Assembly: GCF_015354055.1 (NCBI RefSeq)
Contig: NZ_JACHTM010000003.1
Coordinates: 206,001-270,000, forward strand
Reading direction: 5' to 3'
Source of the DNA: Thermaurantiacus tibetensis
GTDB taxonomy: Bacteria; Pseudomonadota; Alphaproteobacteria; Sphingomonadales; Sphingomonadaceae
DNA: 64,000 bases
The translations under genes were made by a program, and so were the position numbers. The notes under the pieces were generated by a model. The model did not search any database. It saw only the letters and a list, made by a program, of their open reading frames with translations, and was not told the DNA's origin. Shown in pieces: positions 42,772 to 51,299 of the stretch (position 1 is the stretch's first letter; each line of letters starts with the position of its first letter).

Positions 42772-42811
42772 AACGGAGGCACTCTCCGCCTGCCGGACAG
42801 GAGACAGCGGA

Positions 42812-43507
42812 TCAGGCGCCGATCGTTGCCGGGTCGACCTTCACGCCCCTGCCCATGGTGGACGAGAGCGCGACCTTCTCGACATATTTGCCCTTGGCGC
42901 CCGAAGGCTTGGCCTTCTGGAGCGCGTCCATGAAGGCCGCGAGATTGGCCTTCAGGTCCTCAGGGGGAAAGCTTGCCTTGCCGAGCCGGCCGTGGACGAT
43001 GCCGGCCTTCTCGACCCGGAACTCGATCTGGCCGCCCTTGGCCGCCTTCACGGCTTCCGCCACGTTCATGGTGACGGTGCCGAGCTTGGGGTTGGGCATG
43101 AGGCCCTTGGGGCCCAGGATCTTCCCCAGCCGGCCGACGAGGCCCATCATGTCGGGGGTGGCGATGCAGCGGTCGAAGTCGATGTTGCCGGCCTGGACCG
43201 CCTCCATGAGATCCTCGGCGCCGACCACGTCGGCACCCGCCTCGCGCGCCTCGTCGGCCTTCGCCCCGCGAGCGAAGACGCCCACGCGCACCGTCTTGCC
43301 CGTGCCCTTGGGCAGGGTGACCACGCCGCGGACCATCTGGTCGGCGTGGCGCGGGTCGACGTTGAGGTTGACGGCGACCTCGATCGTCTCGTCGAACCTG
43401 GCGGTCGCGTTCTTCTTCACGATCTCGAGCGCCTCGTCGACCGGGTAGAGCTTCAGCGGCTCGACGGTGCCCTGGAGCGCCTTCGCCTTCTTCGTCAGCT
43501 TCGCCAT
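42812..43507 (-). CDS. rplA: 50S ribosomal protein L1
   Basis: L1 stalk protein and translational repressor of its own operon in other bacteria; 231 residues. Shows [40 protein letters not shown] and [12 protein letters not shown], all family hallmarks. ATG 43507 lies two bases after the rplK stop. Confidence 0.97.
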   Translation of the reverse strand: MAKLTKKAKALQGTVEPLKLYPVDEALEIVKKNATARFDETIEVAVNLNVDPRHADQMVRGVVTLPKGTGKTVRVGVFARGAKADEAREAGADVVGAEDLMEAVQAGNIDFDRCIATPDMMGLVGRLGKILGPKGLMPNPKLGTVTMNVAEAVKAAKGGQIEFRVEKAGIVHGRLGKASFPPEDLKANLAAFMDALQKAKPSGAKGKYVEKVALSSTMGRGVKVDPATIGA

Positions 43508-43509
43508 GG

Positions 43510-43941
43510 TCAGCCCTCCACCACTTCGAGGCCCATGGAGCGGGCGGAGCCCTCGATCGTGCGCATCGCCATCTCGATGTCGTGGGCGTTCAGGTCCTTC
43601 ATCTTGGCTTCCGCGATCTCGCGGATCTGCGCGCGGGTCACCTTGCCGACGCTGCCGCGCCCGGGCGTCTTCGACCCCGACTTGATCCCGGCCGCCCGCT
43701 TCAGGAACCAGCTCGCCGGCGGCGACTTGGTCACGAAGGTGAAGCTCTTGTCGGCATAGACGGTGATGACCGTCGGAATCGGCATCCCCTTCTCGAGGTT
43801 GGCGGTTGCGGCGTTGAACTGCTTGCAGAATTCCATGATGTTGACCTGGCGCTGGCCGAGCGCCGGGCCGATCGGCGGGCTGGGCGTCGCGCTGCCGGCC
43901 GCCACCTGCAGCTTGACGTAGCCGGTGATCTTCTTTGCCAT
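43510..43941 (-). CDS. rplK: 50S ribosomal protein L11
   Basis: Binds the GTPase-associated centre of 23S rRNA; 143 residues, normal. N terminus [20 protein letters not shown] with the prolines of the thiostrepton site, then [13 protein letters not shown] and a C-terminal rRNA-binding domain ending [15 protein letters not shown]. Confidence 0.97.
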   Translation of the reverse strand: MAKKITGYVKLQVAAGSATPSPPIGPALGQRQVNIMEFCKQFNAATANLEKGMPIPTVITVYADKSFTFVTKSPPASWFLKRAAGIKSGSKTPGRGSVGKVTRAQIREIAEAKMKDLNAHDIEMAMRTIEGSARSMGLEVVEG

Positions 43942-44042
43942 CTCTCACTCCATGTCCCGGGCCCTCCTGAAGCCGGAGCGGCCCGCTGCCTGGCGATCAT
44001 GTGGTCCACGCGGCGGGGCGCGCCCCGCCTCCCACGGTCAGT

Positions 44043-44073
44043 GGCGCCCGCCCGATCGCGGGTGGCGGGCGCC
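44043..44073 (-). terminator. hairpin at nusG stop, attenuator candidate
   Basis: A perfect 10-base stem GGCGCCCGCC/GGCGGGCGCC with an 11-base loop, starting right at the nusG stop codon on the minus strand and about 100 bases before rplK. No U tract. Possibly tunes read-through from secE-nusG into rplKA. Confidence 0.45.
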
Positions 44074-44612
44074 TATTTCGTCTTCTCCACCTGGTCGAAG
44101 TCGAGCTCGACGGGCGTGGCCCGGCCGAAGATCGAGACCGAGACCTTCACCCGGCCCTTCTCGAAGTCGATTTCCTCGACGAGCCCGGTGAAGGAGGCGA
44201 AGGGGCCATCGAGCACCTTCACCTGGTCGCCAATTTCGAAGCTCACCTTGCGCCGCGTCTTGGGCGCAGCCGCCGCAGCCTCGGCGCGCGTCGAGAGGAT
44301 GCGGTTGGCCTCGGCATCGGAGATGGGCTGGGGCTTGCCCGATGCGCCGAGGAAGCCCGTCACCTTCGGCGTGTTGCGCACCAGGTGGTAGATCTGGTCG
44401 TTCATCTCCAGCTTCGCCAGCACGTAGCCGGGGAAGAACTTGCGGTCGGTCTGGACCTTCTTGCCGCGCCGCACCTCTGTCACCTTCTCGGTGGGCACTT
44501 CGACGGCCTCGACCATCCGCTCGAGACCCATGCGCTGGGCCTCGGCCATGATGGCGTCCTTCACCTTGTTCTCGAAGCCGGAATAGGCGTGGATGATGTA
44601 CCAGCGCGACAT
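44073..44612 (-). CDS. nusG: transcription termination/antitermination protein NusG
   Basis: Universal elongation factor of 179 residues linking polymerase with Rho or ribosomes. NGN domain with WYIIHAYSGFENKVKDAI and RKFFPGYVLAKLEM; KOW domain with DQVKVLDGPFASFTGLVEEI. It starts two bases after secE and ends in a hairpin. Confidence 0.97.
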   Translation of the reverse strand: MSRWYIIHAYSGFENKVKDAIMAEAQRMGLERMVEAVEVPTEKVTEVRRGKKVQTDRKFFPGYVLAKLEMNDQIYHLVRNTPKVTGFLGASGKPQPISDAEANRILSTRAEAAAAAPKTRRKVSFEIGDQVKVLDGPFASFTGLVEEIDFEKGRVKVSVSIFGRATPVELDFDQVEKTK

Positions 44613-44613
44613 C

Positions 44614-44847
44614 TCAGGCGCCCCCGAGCGAAAGCAGGAACTTCACGACCCGGCCGAGTATCTGGTCGACCCCGAGGAAGAAGAGCGCAAGAAGCGACGT
44701 CATGACGAGGACGAGGATGGTGGTCTGCACCGTCTCGCGGCGGGAGGGCCAGACGACCTTCGCCGTCTCGGCGCGCACCTGGCGCACGAACTCGCCCGGG
44801 GAGACCCGGGACTTCTCGACCTTCTGGACTGCCTCGTCCGCCATCAT
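44614..44847 (-). CDS. secE: preprotein translocase subunit SecE
   Basis: Short 77-residue SecE with one membrane helix (TILVLVMTSLLALFFLGVDQ) after the conserved amphipathic FVRQVRAETAKVVWPSRRET. Two adjacent ATG codons are possible; the second is better spaced from GAGG. tRNA-Trp lies upstream on the same strand, a conserved order. Confidence 0.95.
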   Translation of the reverse strand: MMADEAVQKVEKSRVSPGEFVRQVRAETAKVVWPSRRETVQTTILVLVMTSLLALFFLGVDQILGRVVKFLLSLGGA

Positions 44848-44870
44848 TCCTCAACGCACATGTGCCGGCG

Positions 44871-44899
44871 AAGGTAAGCCTTCCGCCGGACATCTTCAA
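44871..44899 (-). promoter_or_regulatory. secE-nusG promoter candidate
   Basis: On the minus strand TTGAAG (44899-44894), 17 bases, TACCTT (44876-44871). Initiation near 44864, about 17 bases before the ATG. Confidence 0.4.
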
Positions 44900-44945
44900 C
44901 CAAGCCCACCCCCCAGCCCCGGCCGGCTTGCCCGCTGCCGGGCGC

Positions 44946-45021
44946 TGGCAGGAGTGGAGGGACTCGAACCCCCGGCCCTCGGTTTTGGAGACCGATGCTC
45001 TACCGACTGAGCTACACTCCT
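44946..45021 (-). tRNA. tRNA-Trp (CCA)
   Basis: Seven-base acceptor stem AGGAGTG/CACTCCT, D arm TAGCTCAGTCGGTAGAGCA, anticodon loop CTCCAAA giving CCA, T loop TTCGAGT, discriminator G and encoded CCA. Confidence 0.96.
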
Positions 45022-45042
45022 GCGGGAGCGCAGGGCTGAGGC

Positions 45043-45070
45043 TCCTAGCGAAGCAGCGGCACGCGCGCAA
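45043..45070 (-). promoter_or_regulatory. tRNA-Trp promoter candidate
   Basis: On the minus strand TTGCGC (45070-45065), 16 bases, CTAGGA (45048-45043), followed by the tRNA 5' end 22 bases later. Confidence 0.45.
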
Positions 45071-45125
45071 CGGGTTTCGGCCTGAGCCGACTCCTGCGCA
45101 GCTGCGCAGCCCGCCGCGCCCGACG

Positions 45126-45154
45126 TTGACAGGAAAGCGGCGCTTGGGCAATGC
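45126..45154 (+). promoter_or_regulatory. tRNA-Tyr promoter candidate
   Basis: TTGACA at 45126-45131, 17 bases, CAATGC at 45149-45154; the tRNA starts 37 bases downstream. The -35 box is exact, the -10 weak. Confidence 0.4.
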
Positions 45155-45190
45155 CCGCGCCCTCCCCGCAGGCTCGAGCGGCATGTGCGC

Positions 45191-45276
45191 GGAGGGGTGG
45201 CCGAGCGGTCAAAGGCAGCAGACTGTAAATCTGCCGACGTCAGTCTACGTTGGTTCGAATCCAACCCCCTCCACCA
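45191..45276 (+). tRNA. tRNA-Tyr (GTA)
   Basis: Type II tRNA with acceptor stem GGAGGGG/CCCCTCC, anticodon GTA in CTGTAAA, a long variable arm, T loop TTCGAAT and encoded CCA. Stem pairing is complete. Confidence 0.95.
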
Positions 45277-45385
45277 CGCCCATGGGGCATGGCAGGCAGC
45301 CGCCACGGCAACCGGCCCCGCTGCCGTGGATTGGCCGGGCGGCCCATCCCTCCGAGCTGCGCCGGCGCGCGGGCCTACAAGCGTC

Positions 45386-45413
45386 TTGCCCGGCTGCGGA
45401 GGCGGTCCTAAGA
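45386..45413 (+). promoter_or_regulatory. tRNA-Gly promoter candidate
   Basis: TTGCCC at 45386-45391, 16 bases, CTAAGA at 45408-45413; predicted initiation about 27 bases before the tRNA. Confidence 0.4.
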
Positions 45414-45447
45414 CGGAGGGGTCCGCGTGCGGACAGGAGGCGCACGA

Positions 45448-45521
45448 GCGGGTATAGCACAAGGGTAGTGCAGCAGCCTTCCAAGCTGACTATACGGGTT
45501 CGAGTCCCGTTACCCGCTCCA
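45448..45521 (+). tRNA. tRNA-Gly (TCC)
   Basis: Acceptor stem GCGGGTA/TACCCGC, anticodon loop CTTCCAA giving TCC, T loop TTCGAGT, discriminator T and encoded CCA. Confidence 0.95.
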
Positions 45522-45581
45522 GCCGCCCGTCCGGTTTCGCAGCCCCTTCCCTTGAAGCCCCGGGCGCTGCATGGGTTCCCG

Positions 45582-46355
45582 GTGCCGAGACGCCCTCCCC
45601 CCCAGGTTCGCCGCGGCCGAGATGGCGGCGGTGGCGGCGGCAGGTCCCGGCTCTACGGCCGGCATGCGGTCATGGCCGCGCTCGCCAACCCGGCGCGGCG
45701 CCTGCGCAAGCTCTTCGCAACGCCCGATGCGCTCGCCGCGCTGGGGGCGCTGCCGGCCGGGCTTGCCGTGCAGTCGGGCGACGCGGCCGACCTTGCGCGC
45801 CTGGTGCCGGCGGATGCGCCGCACCAGGGCCTGGTGCTCGAGGTGGAGCCGCTGGAAGGCGCGTGGCTCGAGGACCTGCTGGCAGTGCCCGAAGCCGGGC
45901 GGCCGCTCGTCGTGCTTGACCAGGTGACCGACCCCATGAACGTCGGCGCCATCCTGCGCTCGGCGGCGGCGTTCGGAGCGGCAGGCCTCGTCACGCAGGA
46001 CCGCCACGCGCCCGGCGAGACCGGAGCGCTCGCGCGCGCGGCGGCCGGCGCGCTGGAGCTGGTGCCCTGGGCGCGCGTCACCAACCTTGCCCGGGCGCTC
46101 GATGCGATCGCCGAGGCCGGCTTCTGGCGGCTGGGACTTGCCGGCGAGGCCGAGACGCTGCTGACAGACGCGCTTCCGGCCGGGCCGGTCGCCCTCGTGC
46201 TCGGCGCCGAGGGCGAGGGGCTGCGCCACAACACCCGCGCGCACGTCGATGCGCTCGCCCGGCTTCCCATCTCGCGCGCGGTGGAGAGCCTCAACGTCTC
46301 GGTGGCAGCGGCGGTCGCGCTCTACGCGGCCCGGACCCGCATCCCGGCCCGCTAG
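45582..46355 (+). CDS. TrmH/RlmB-family RNA 2'-O-methyltransferase
   Basis: SPOUT methyltransferase of 257 residues. The N-terminal substrate-binding part begins RLYGRHAVMAALANPARR; the knotted domain has motif 1 DPMNVGAILRSAAAFGA, motif 2 VALVLGAEGEGLR and motif 3 LPISRAVESLNVSVAAAVAL. It resembles RlmB, which methylates G2251 of 23S rRNA; target assignment is inferred. GTG 45582 is chosen because a short basic leader before GRHAV is typical; in-frame sequence further up runs through the tRNA-Gly gene. Its TAG stop shares bases with the stop of the convergent gshA (CTAG). Confidence 0.87.
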   Translation: MPRRPPPQVRRGRDGGGGGGRSRLYGRHAVMAALANPARRLRKLFATPDALAALGALPAGLAVQSGDAADLARLVPADAPHQGLVLEVEPLEGAWLEDLLAVPEAGRPLVVLDQVTDPMNVGAILRSAAAFGAAGLVTQDRHAPGETGALARAAAGALELVPWARVTNLARALDAIAEAGFWRLGLAGEAETLLTDALPAGPVALVLGAEGEGLRHNTRAHVDALARLPISRAVESLNVSVAAAVALYAARTRIPAR

Positions 46356-47725
46356 AAGCGGGCTTCGGCGAACACGGGGGTCACGTCGCCGCCCCAGGCC
46401 CCGTGGAAGCGTTCGAGCCAGCGGTCGGCAAGCGTCTGGCCGGAGCGGGCCGTCTCCCACAGGGGCTCGAGGAAACCAGCCTCGGACGCGCCGCCGGCAT
46501 CGAGCGCCGCCCGGCGCTGGAGCCCTGCCTCGGCGATGGCGAGCACCTCAAGCGCCAGCGTCTGGAGCGTGCCGCCCCCGGGAGCGGCTGCCGCAAGCCC
46601 GTGGCGCGGGGCGGCACGGCGCAGCGCCTCGCGCTCCTCGGCCGTCCAGCCCCTGACGAGATCCCAGGCGGCGTCGAGCGCGGTGCCGTCGTAGAGAAGC
46701 CCCACCCAGAAGGCCGGGAGCGCGCAGATCCGCCCCTGCGGCCCGCCATCGGCACCCCGCATCTCGAGGAAGCTCTTCATCCGCACTTCGGGGAAGGCGG
46801 TCGACAGATGGTCCTTCCAGTCGCCCCGGGTCGGCCGTTCGCCCGGAAGCTGCGGGAGGCGGCCGTCCATGAAGGCACGGAAGCTCTCGCCGGCGCAGTC
46901 GATGTAGCGGCCGTTCCGGAAGACGAAGTACATCGGCACGTCGAGCGCATAGTCGCAGTAGCGCTCGTAGCCGAAGCCCTCCTCGAAGACGAAGGGGAGC
47001 ATGCCGGTGCGGCTGGCATCGGTATCGGTCCAGACATGGGCGCGGAAGCTCCGGAAGCCGTTGGGCTTCCCTTCCGTGAAGGGCGAGTTGGCGAAGAGCG
47101 CAGTCGCGACCGGCTGGAGGGCGAGGCTGACGCGGAACTTCTTCACCATGTCGGCCTCGGAGGCATAGTCGAGGTTGACCTGCGTCGTGCAGGTGCGGAG
47201 CATCATGTCGAGACCGAGGCTGCCCACCTTCGGCATGTGGCGGAGCATGATGGCGTAGCGGCCCTTGGGCATGACCGGGAGATCGGCGCGGGCGGCAGTG
47301 GGGTGGAAGCCGAGGCCGAGGAAGCCAAGACCGAGTTCCTCGCCAAGCTCGCGGCACTGGAAGAGGTGGCGGCCGACTTCGGCGCAGGTCTCGTGGATGG
47401 TCCGCAAGGGTGCCCCGGAGAGCTCGAGCTGGCCGGCTGGCTCGAGGCTAATGCCGCCGTCGGGTCCGGCAAGCGCGATGATGTTGCCGCCTTCCTCCAC
47501 CGGCTTCCAGCCGAAGCGGGTGAAGCCGAGGAGCAGGTCGCGGATGCCGCCCGGCTCGTCGTAGGACGGCGCCCGGCGGTCGGCGAGGCGGAAGACGAAC
47601 TTCTCGTGCTCGGTGCCGATGCGCCACTGGCTCCGCGGCTTTTCCCCCCTCTCGAACACGGCGACGAGATCGGCGCGCGATTCAATGGTTGCGGAATCTC
47701 CCGCGCCTTCGGTCCTGGTGCTCAT
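46352..47725 (-). CDS. gshA: glutamate-cysteine ligase (alphaproteobacterial/plant type)
   Basis: First enzyme of glutathione synthesis, 457 residues, of the class shared by alphaproteobacteria and plants. Markers: WRIGTEHEKFVF (glutamate-binding), GGNIIALAGPDGGISLEPAGQLELSGAP, CTTQVNLDYASEADM, NSPFTEGKPNGFRSFRAHVW and MRGADGGP. ATG 47725 starts a normal leader; the frame is open further up but shadows the next gene's promoter. The stop overlaps the rlmB-like stop by four bases tail to tail. Confidence 0.93.
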   Translation of the reverse strand: MSTRTEGAGDSATIESRADLVAVFERGEKPRSQWRIGTEHEKFVFRLADRRAPSYDEPGGIRDLLLGFTRFGWKPVEEGGNIIALAGPDGGISLEPAGQLELSGAPLRTIHETCAEVGRHLFQCRELGEELGLGFLGLGFHPTAARADLPVMPKGRYAIMLRHMPKVGSLGLDMMLRTCTTQVNLDYASEADMVKKFRVSLALQPVATALFANSPFTEGKPNGFRSFRAHVWTDTDASRTGMLPFVFEEGFGYERYCDYALDVPMYFVFRNGRYIDCAGESFRAFMDGRLPQLPGERPTRGDWKDHLSTAFPEVRMKSFLEMRGADGGPQGRICALPAFWVGLLYDGTALDAAWDLVRGWTAEEREALRRAAPRHGLAAAAPGGGTLQTLALEVLAIAEAGLQRRAALDAGGASEAGFLEPLWETARSGQTLADRWLERFHGAWGGDVTPVFAEARF

Positions 47726-47869
47726 TTGCGTCGGCCTTAGCCCCCGGGCATCGCCGATGCCAGTGGCCGAAGCCCGCCGCGCGCTGCGAGCCGACGAGAC
47801 GGCGGACGTCATCGCCCGGAAAACTTGCCAGTGCACAAAAGCCTGGCCGTGATCGATTCGGGAGACCCC

Positions 47870-48961
47870 GTGGTGGCAAAACATCTGCTTGCGTCAGCCG
47901 GCAGGCAAAGACTGGCGGGCGGGCTCGCCGCGCTCGCCGCCCTCGCGGGCGGCCTTGCCGTGCCTGCCCGCGCCGACACCGTCGCACCGCTCGCTGGCGC
48001 ATCCGCGGGCTATGGAGTCCGGGTGCTCGGCGGCACGATGGTTGCCAGCGGCGCGGCGGGGGACGAGCGCGCCGGCGGCGACTTCAGCCTGCCGGTTGCC
48101 GTCGATCTGGGCGCGGGCGGGGTGGAGCAGCCCTGGGCCGTCGCCTTTCGTGCCCGGACGGCGGGCGGCAGTGGCGGCCTGCCGGAAGCCGGCGGCGAGG
48201 CGCTGGTCACGGCGACGAGCGGTTTCGCCGTGTCCGGCTCGGCCGGCGGCCGCTTCGCCGACCGCCTGCTGATCGGAACCGAGGGCGCCGAGGGCCTCGG
48301 GCTTGCCGTGCTCGATCTGGTCGCAAGCGGCGAGGTCCGGACTTTCGCCCCCGCGTCCTCGCCCCTCTACACCCTCTCGGGCGAGGCGATCTTCCTCGGC
48401 CAGTCCTGGTCGGACCTGCCCGAGGCCGGCAGCGCATGGCAGGGCGTGGCGGAAGTCGGCCTCGTCGCCTTCCGCGGCGGCTCGTCGCCTGCCGGCTATG
48501 GCCTGATCCGCGACGGCGCGCGCCTGCTCGGGCCGCTCGACCAGGTCATCCTGCTTCGGAACGAGGAGAGCCGTTTCGAGGGCAATGAGCCGGTCGGCCT
48601 CTCCGGCTTCGGATTCCAGCTGGTGATGCCCTTCTGGATCGGCCAGCCGCTCGCGTTCGAGCTTTCGGTCCGCTGCATCGTCTCGGCGAACTTCATCCTG
48701 TTCGACGATGCACGGGGCACTGCCCAGTGCGACGCCGGCCGCACCCTTGGCATCCGCGGACTCTCCGCCGTCACCGACTTCGCCGGGCGGCCGCTCGCTG
48801 TCAGCAGCATCACGGCCGCAAGCGGGTTCGACTATGGCTTCCGCATGGTGCCGCCGCCGGCCGTCATCCCCGAGCCGGGCACCTGGGCGCTGCTCGTCGC
48901 CGGCTTCGGCCTCGTGGGTGCGGCCAGCCGGCGCGCCCGGCGCTCAGCGGCGATCGGCTGA
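47870..48961 (+). CDS. PEP-CTERM (PEPxxWA) surface protein
   Basis: A 363-residue exported protein with signal region (LAGGLAALAALAGGLAVPARA), a large beta-rich, Gly-rich middle without recognised domain, and the sorting tail PEPGTWALLVAGFGLVG followed by a basic end. One possible disulfide pair (RCIVSAN and AQCDAG). GTG 47870 is chosen because a GGGAG site lies upstream; the neighbouring GTG 47873 is equally possible. The tail is nearly identical to that of the 58.8-kb protein. The 3' end overlaps rsmE by 18 bases. Confidence 0.85.
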   Translation: MVAKHLLASAGRQRLAGGLAALAALAGGLAVPARADTVAPLAGASAGYGVRVLGGTMVASGAAGDERAGGDFSLPVAVDLGAGGVEQPWAVAFRARTAGGSGGLPEAGGEALVTATSGFAVSGSAGGRFADRLLIGTEGAEGLGLAVLDLVASGEVRTFAPASSPLYTLSGEAIFLGQSWSDLPEAGSAWQGVAEVGLVAFRGGSSPAGYGLIRDGARLLGPLDQVILLRNEESRFEGNEPVGLSGFGFQLVMPFWIGQPLAFELSVRCIVSANFILFDDARGTAQCDAGRTLGIRGLSAVTDFAGRPLAVSSITAASGFDYGFRMVPPPAVIPEPGTWALLVAGFGLVGAASRRARRSAAIG

Positions 48962-49666
48962 CAGCGCCTGCCAGAGCGCGACCGCGGCCACGGCGGCCGT
49001 GTCGGCGCGGAGGATCCGGGGCCCGAGCGCGAGGCGCCGCGCGGCCGGGTGGGCAAGCAGGAGCGCGCGCTCGTCGGCCGAGAACCCGCCCTCGGGGCCG
49101 ATGAGGATGGCCGCCGGCGGCGGGCTTGCCGGCATGACCTCGGCAGCCGGCGCCCCGCCCTCCTCGTCGGCGAAGAGAAGGGTGCGGGCGCCGTCCCAGT
49201 CGGCAAGCAGGGTGGCAAGCGGCACCGGCTCGGCAAGCGCGGGAAGCGCCGTGCGGCCGCACTGCTCGGCCGCCTCGATCATGTGGGCCCTGAGGCGGGT
49301 CATGTTCTGGCGACCATGCTGTGTGCGCTGCGTGAGAACGGGGACGAGGCGGGCGACGCCCAGCTCGGTCGCCTTCTCGGCAACGAGCGCGTAGCGCTCG
49401 GGCCGGATGGGGGCCGCGCAGAGCCAGAGGTCGGGCACGGTCTCGCGGCCGCGGATCATGGCGCCAAGCTCGACGGTCACGGAGCGGCGGGTGACGCTGG
49501 CAATGCGGGCGGCCCATTCCCCCGTCTGATCGTCGAGGAGGCGAAGCTCCGCGCCAGTGTCGAGGCGGAGGACGGCGAGAAGCTGGTGTGCCTGCGCGGG
49601 GGGCAGCTCGAAGCGCAGGCCCGCGGCGAGACGGGGTTCGACGAACAGGCGCGGGATCTGGCGCAT
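48944..49666 (-). CDS. rsmE: 16S rRNA m3U1498 methyltransferase RsmE
   Basis: SPOUT-class methyltransferase of 240 residues. N-terminal PUA-like domain (RQIPRLFVEPRLAAG, HQLLAVLRLDTGAELRLLDD), linker VPDLWLCAAPIRPERYALVAEKATELGV, then LIGPEGGFSADE and LGPRILRADTAAVAAV. ATG 49666 fits the family; the frame open upstream is a shadow of the next gene. Its stop lies inside the end of the convergent PEP-CTERM gene. Confidence 0.94.
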   Translation of the reverse strand: MRQIPRLFVEPRLAAGLRFELPPAQAHQLLAVLRLDTGAELRLLDDQTGEWAARIASVTRRSVTVELGAMIRGRETVPDLWLCAAPIRPERYALVAEKATELGVARLVPVLTQRTQHGRQNMTRLRAHMIEAAEQCGRTALPALAEPVPLATLLADWDGARTLLFADEEGGAPAAEVMPASPPPAAILIGPEGGFSADERALLLAHPAARRLALGPRILRADTAAVAAVALWQALSADRR

Positions 49667-49715
49667 CGCCGGTCGGCCTAGCACCGGGCCCGGCAGGGCG
49701 GCTAGGGCAGGCGCG

Positions 49716-50636
49716 ATGGCGCTGACGCTCGCAGTGACGGGGGGAACCGGGTTCGTCGGCTCCCATGTGCTCGCGGCGGCAGAGGCGCGGGGCCACCGCG
49801 TCCGCGCGCTCGCGCGCCGGCCGCAGCGGTCGCGCGACGGGGTTGAGTGGGTGCCGGGCGACCTCGCCGATACGGCCGCGCTTGCCCGGCTCGTGGCCGG
49901 GGCGGACGCCATCATCCATGTCGCCGGAGTGGTGAACGCGCGCGATGCTGCGGGGTTTGCTGCGGGCAATGTTGCAGGAACGGCCGCCATGCGGATGGCG
50001 GCCGGAAGGCTCCCCTTCGTCCATGTCTCCTCGCTTGCGGCGCGCGCACCCCGGCTTTCGGCCTATGGTGCCTCGAAGCTTGCGGCCGAGCATGTGGCGC
50101 GCGGCTGCGCCGGCCCGGTCGCGATGGTGCGGCCACCGGCGGTCTACGGGCCCGGCGACACCGAGCTCCTCGCGCTGTTCCGGGCGGCGCGGCTGGGCCT
50201 GGTCCCGGTGCCCAGGGGGGCAGTGGCCGCGATGATCTTCGCGCCCGACCTTGCCGAGGCCCTCGTCGCGCTTGCCGAGGATCTCGCCGGGCCGGCCCGG
50301 GCGGCGGGCCACTGCTTCGAGATCGACGACGGCGCAGGCGGCTACCGGCAGTCCGCGCTGGTTGCAGCGATCGGGCAGGCGCTGGGCCAGCGGGTGCGGG
50401 CGCTCGAGGTGCCGGGGGCGGCGCTTCGGCTGGGGGCGGCCCTCGACACGGCGCAGGCTCGGCTCCGCGGCACGCTGCCCAAGCTTTCGTTCGACCGGGC
50501 GCGCTACCTTGCCCACCCGGACTGGCGGGCGGATTCGGCGCCGCTCCTGGCGCTCGGCCTGTGGCGGCCCGCCCATGGCCTCGCCGAGGGCCTGGCGAAG
50601 ACGGTTGCCTGGTACCGCGCCGAGGGGTGGCTGTGA
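49716..50636 (+). CDS. NAD-dependent epimerase-like reductase, ceramide reductase (CerR) candidate
   Basis: Extended short-chain dehydrogenase of 306 residues. NAD(P)-binding VTGGTGFVGSHVL at residues 6-18, and the catalytic pair YxxxK in SAYGASKLAAEH, with HVSSLAA ahead. It opens a coupled cluster with an acyl carrier protein and serine palmitoyltransferase. In Caulobacter the equivalent neighbour (CerR) reduces the oxo group of bacterial ceramide precursors, so that role is the best inference; the alternative is an NDUFA9-like complex I protein. Its stop overlaps the GTG of the next gene. Confidence 0.82.
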   Translation: MALTLAVTGGTGFVGSHVLAAAEARGHRVRALARRPQRSRDGVEWVPGDLADTAALARLVAGADAIIHVAGVVNARDAAGFAAGNVAGTAAMRMAAGRLPFVHVSSLAARAPRLSAYGASKLAAEHVARGCAGPVAMVRPPAVYGPGDTELLALFRAARLGLVPVPRGAVAAMIFAPDLAEALVALAEDLAGPARAAGHCFEIDDGAGGYRQSALVAAIGQALGQRVRALEVPGAALRLGAALDTAQARLRGTLPKLSFDRARYLAHPDWRADSAPLLALGLWRPAHGLAEGLAKTVAWYRAEGWL

Positions 50637-51037
50637 CGGCAGCGGTGCGCGCGGGCCTGTTCTATTTCGCGGGCGTCTTTGCGCTCGCCTTCCTGCTCGG
50701 GGTGGTGCGCATCCTCTGGCTCGTGCCGCGGCTTGGCGAGACGGTCGCTGTGCTTGTCGAGCTTCCGGTCATGCTCTGGGCTGCCTGGCTTTGGGCAGGC
50801 CTTCTCCTGCGGCGGCTGGCCGTGCCCCGACGCGCCGCCCCCGCGCTCGTCATGGGAGGCACGGGCTTCACGCTTCTGATCGCCGCCGAGTTCGCGCTTG
50901 GGGCCGCGACGGGGACGTCGCCGGCCCTGCAGGTGGCGAAATGGGACACGGTTTCCGGCGCATTGGGGCTTGGCGCCCAGATCCTCCACGCGTTCTTCCC
51001 GCTGCTGCGCATTTCCCTTGGGCGAAAAACCGGCTAA
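50633..51037 (+). CDS. four-helix membrane protein in the sphingolipid operon
   Basis: A 134-residue protein with about four hydrophobic segments (GLFYFAGVFALAFLLGVVRI, VLVELPVMLWAAWLWAGLLL, ALVMGGTGFTLLIAAEFAL, and a weaker C-terminal one). No domain recognised. GTG 50633 overlaps the reductase stop (GTGA); the ACP gene starts ten bases after its stop. Its coupling to sphingolipid genes suggests a role in handling lipid intermediates, but this is inference from position only. Confidence 0.75.
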   Translation: MTAAVRAGLFYFAGVFALAFLLGVVRILWLVPRLGETVAVLVELPVMLWAAWLWAGLLLRRLAVPRRAAPALVMGGTGFTLLIAAEFALGAATGTSPALQVAKWDTVSGALGLGAQILHAFFPLLRISLGRKTG

Positions 51038-51047
51038 CCGCCGCGCC

Positions 51048-51299
51048 ATGGCCCTTTCCCGCGACGCGGTGCTCGCCCGCCTCTTCGAGCTCATCCAGCC
51101 CTTCAATACCAAGGCCGTCCCGCTCGCCGAGGACACGCGCTTTGCCGACGATCTCGAGTTCGATTCGCTGACCGTCATGGACCTCGTCGCCAGCATGGAA
51201 GACGAGTGGGACATCAACGTGCCCTTGAACCTCCTGCCCGATCTGGAGACGGTGGGTCAGGTGGCGGACGCGATCGTGAAGCTGAAGGCCGAGGCATGA
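51048..51299 (+). CDS. acyl carrier protein of the sphingolipid operon
   Basis: An 83-residue ACP with the phosphopantetheine serine in LEFDSLTVMDLVAS (about S39). Dedicated ACPs next to serine palmitoyltransferase (AcpR in Caulobacter) present the fatty acyl group for condensation with serine. ATG 51048; its TGA overlaps the ATG of the synthase gene. Confidence 0.9.
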   Translation: MALSRDAVLARLFELIQPFNTKAVPLAEDTRFADDLEFDSLTVMDLVASMEDEWDINVPLNLLPDLETVGQVADAIVKLKAEA

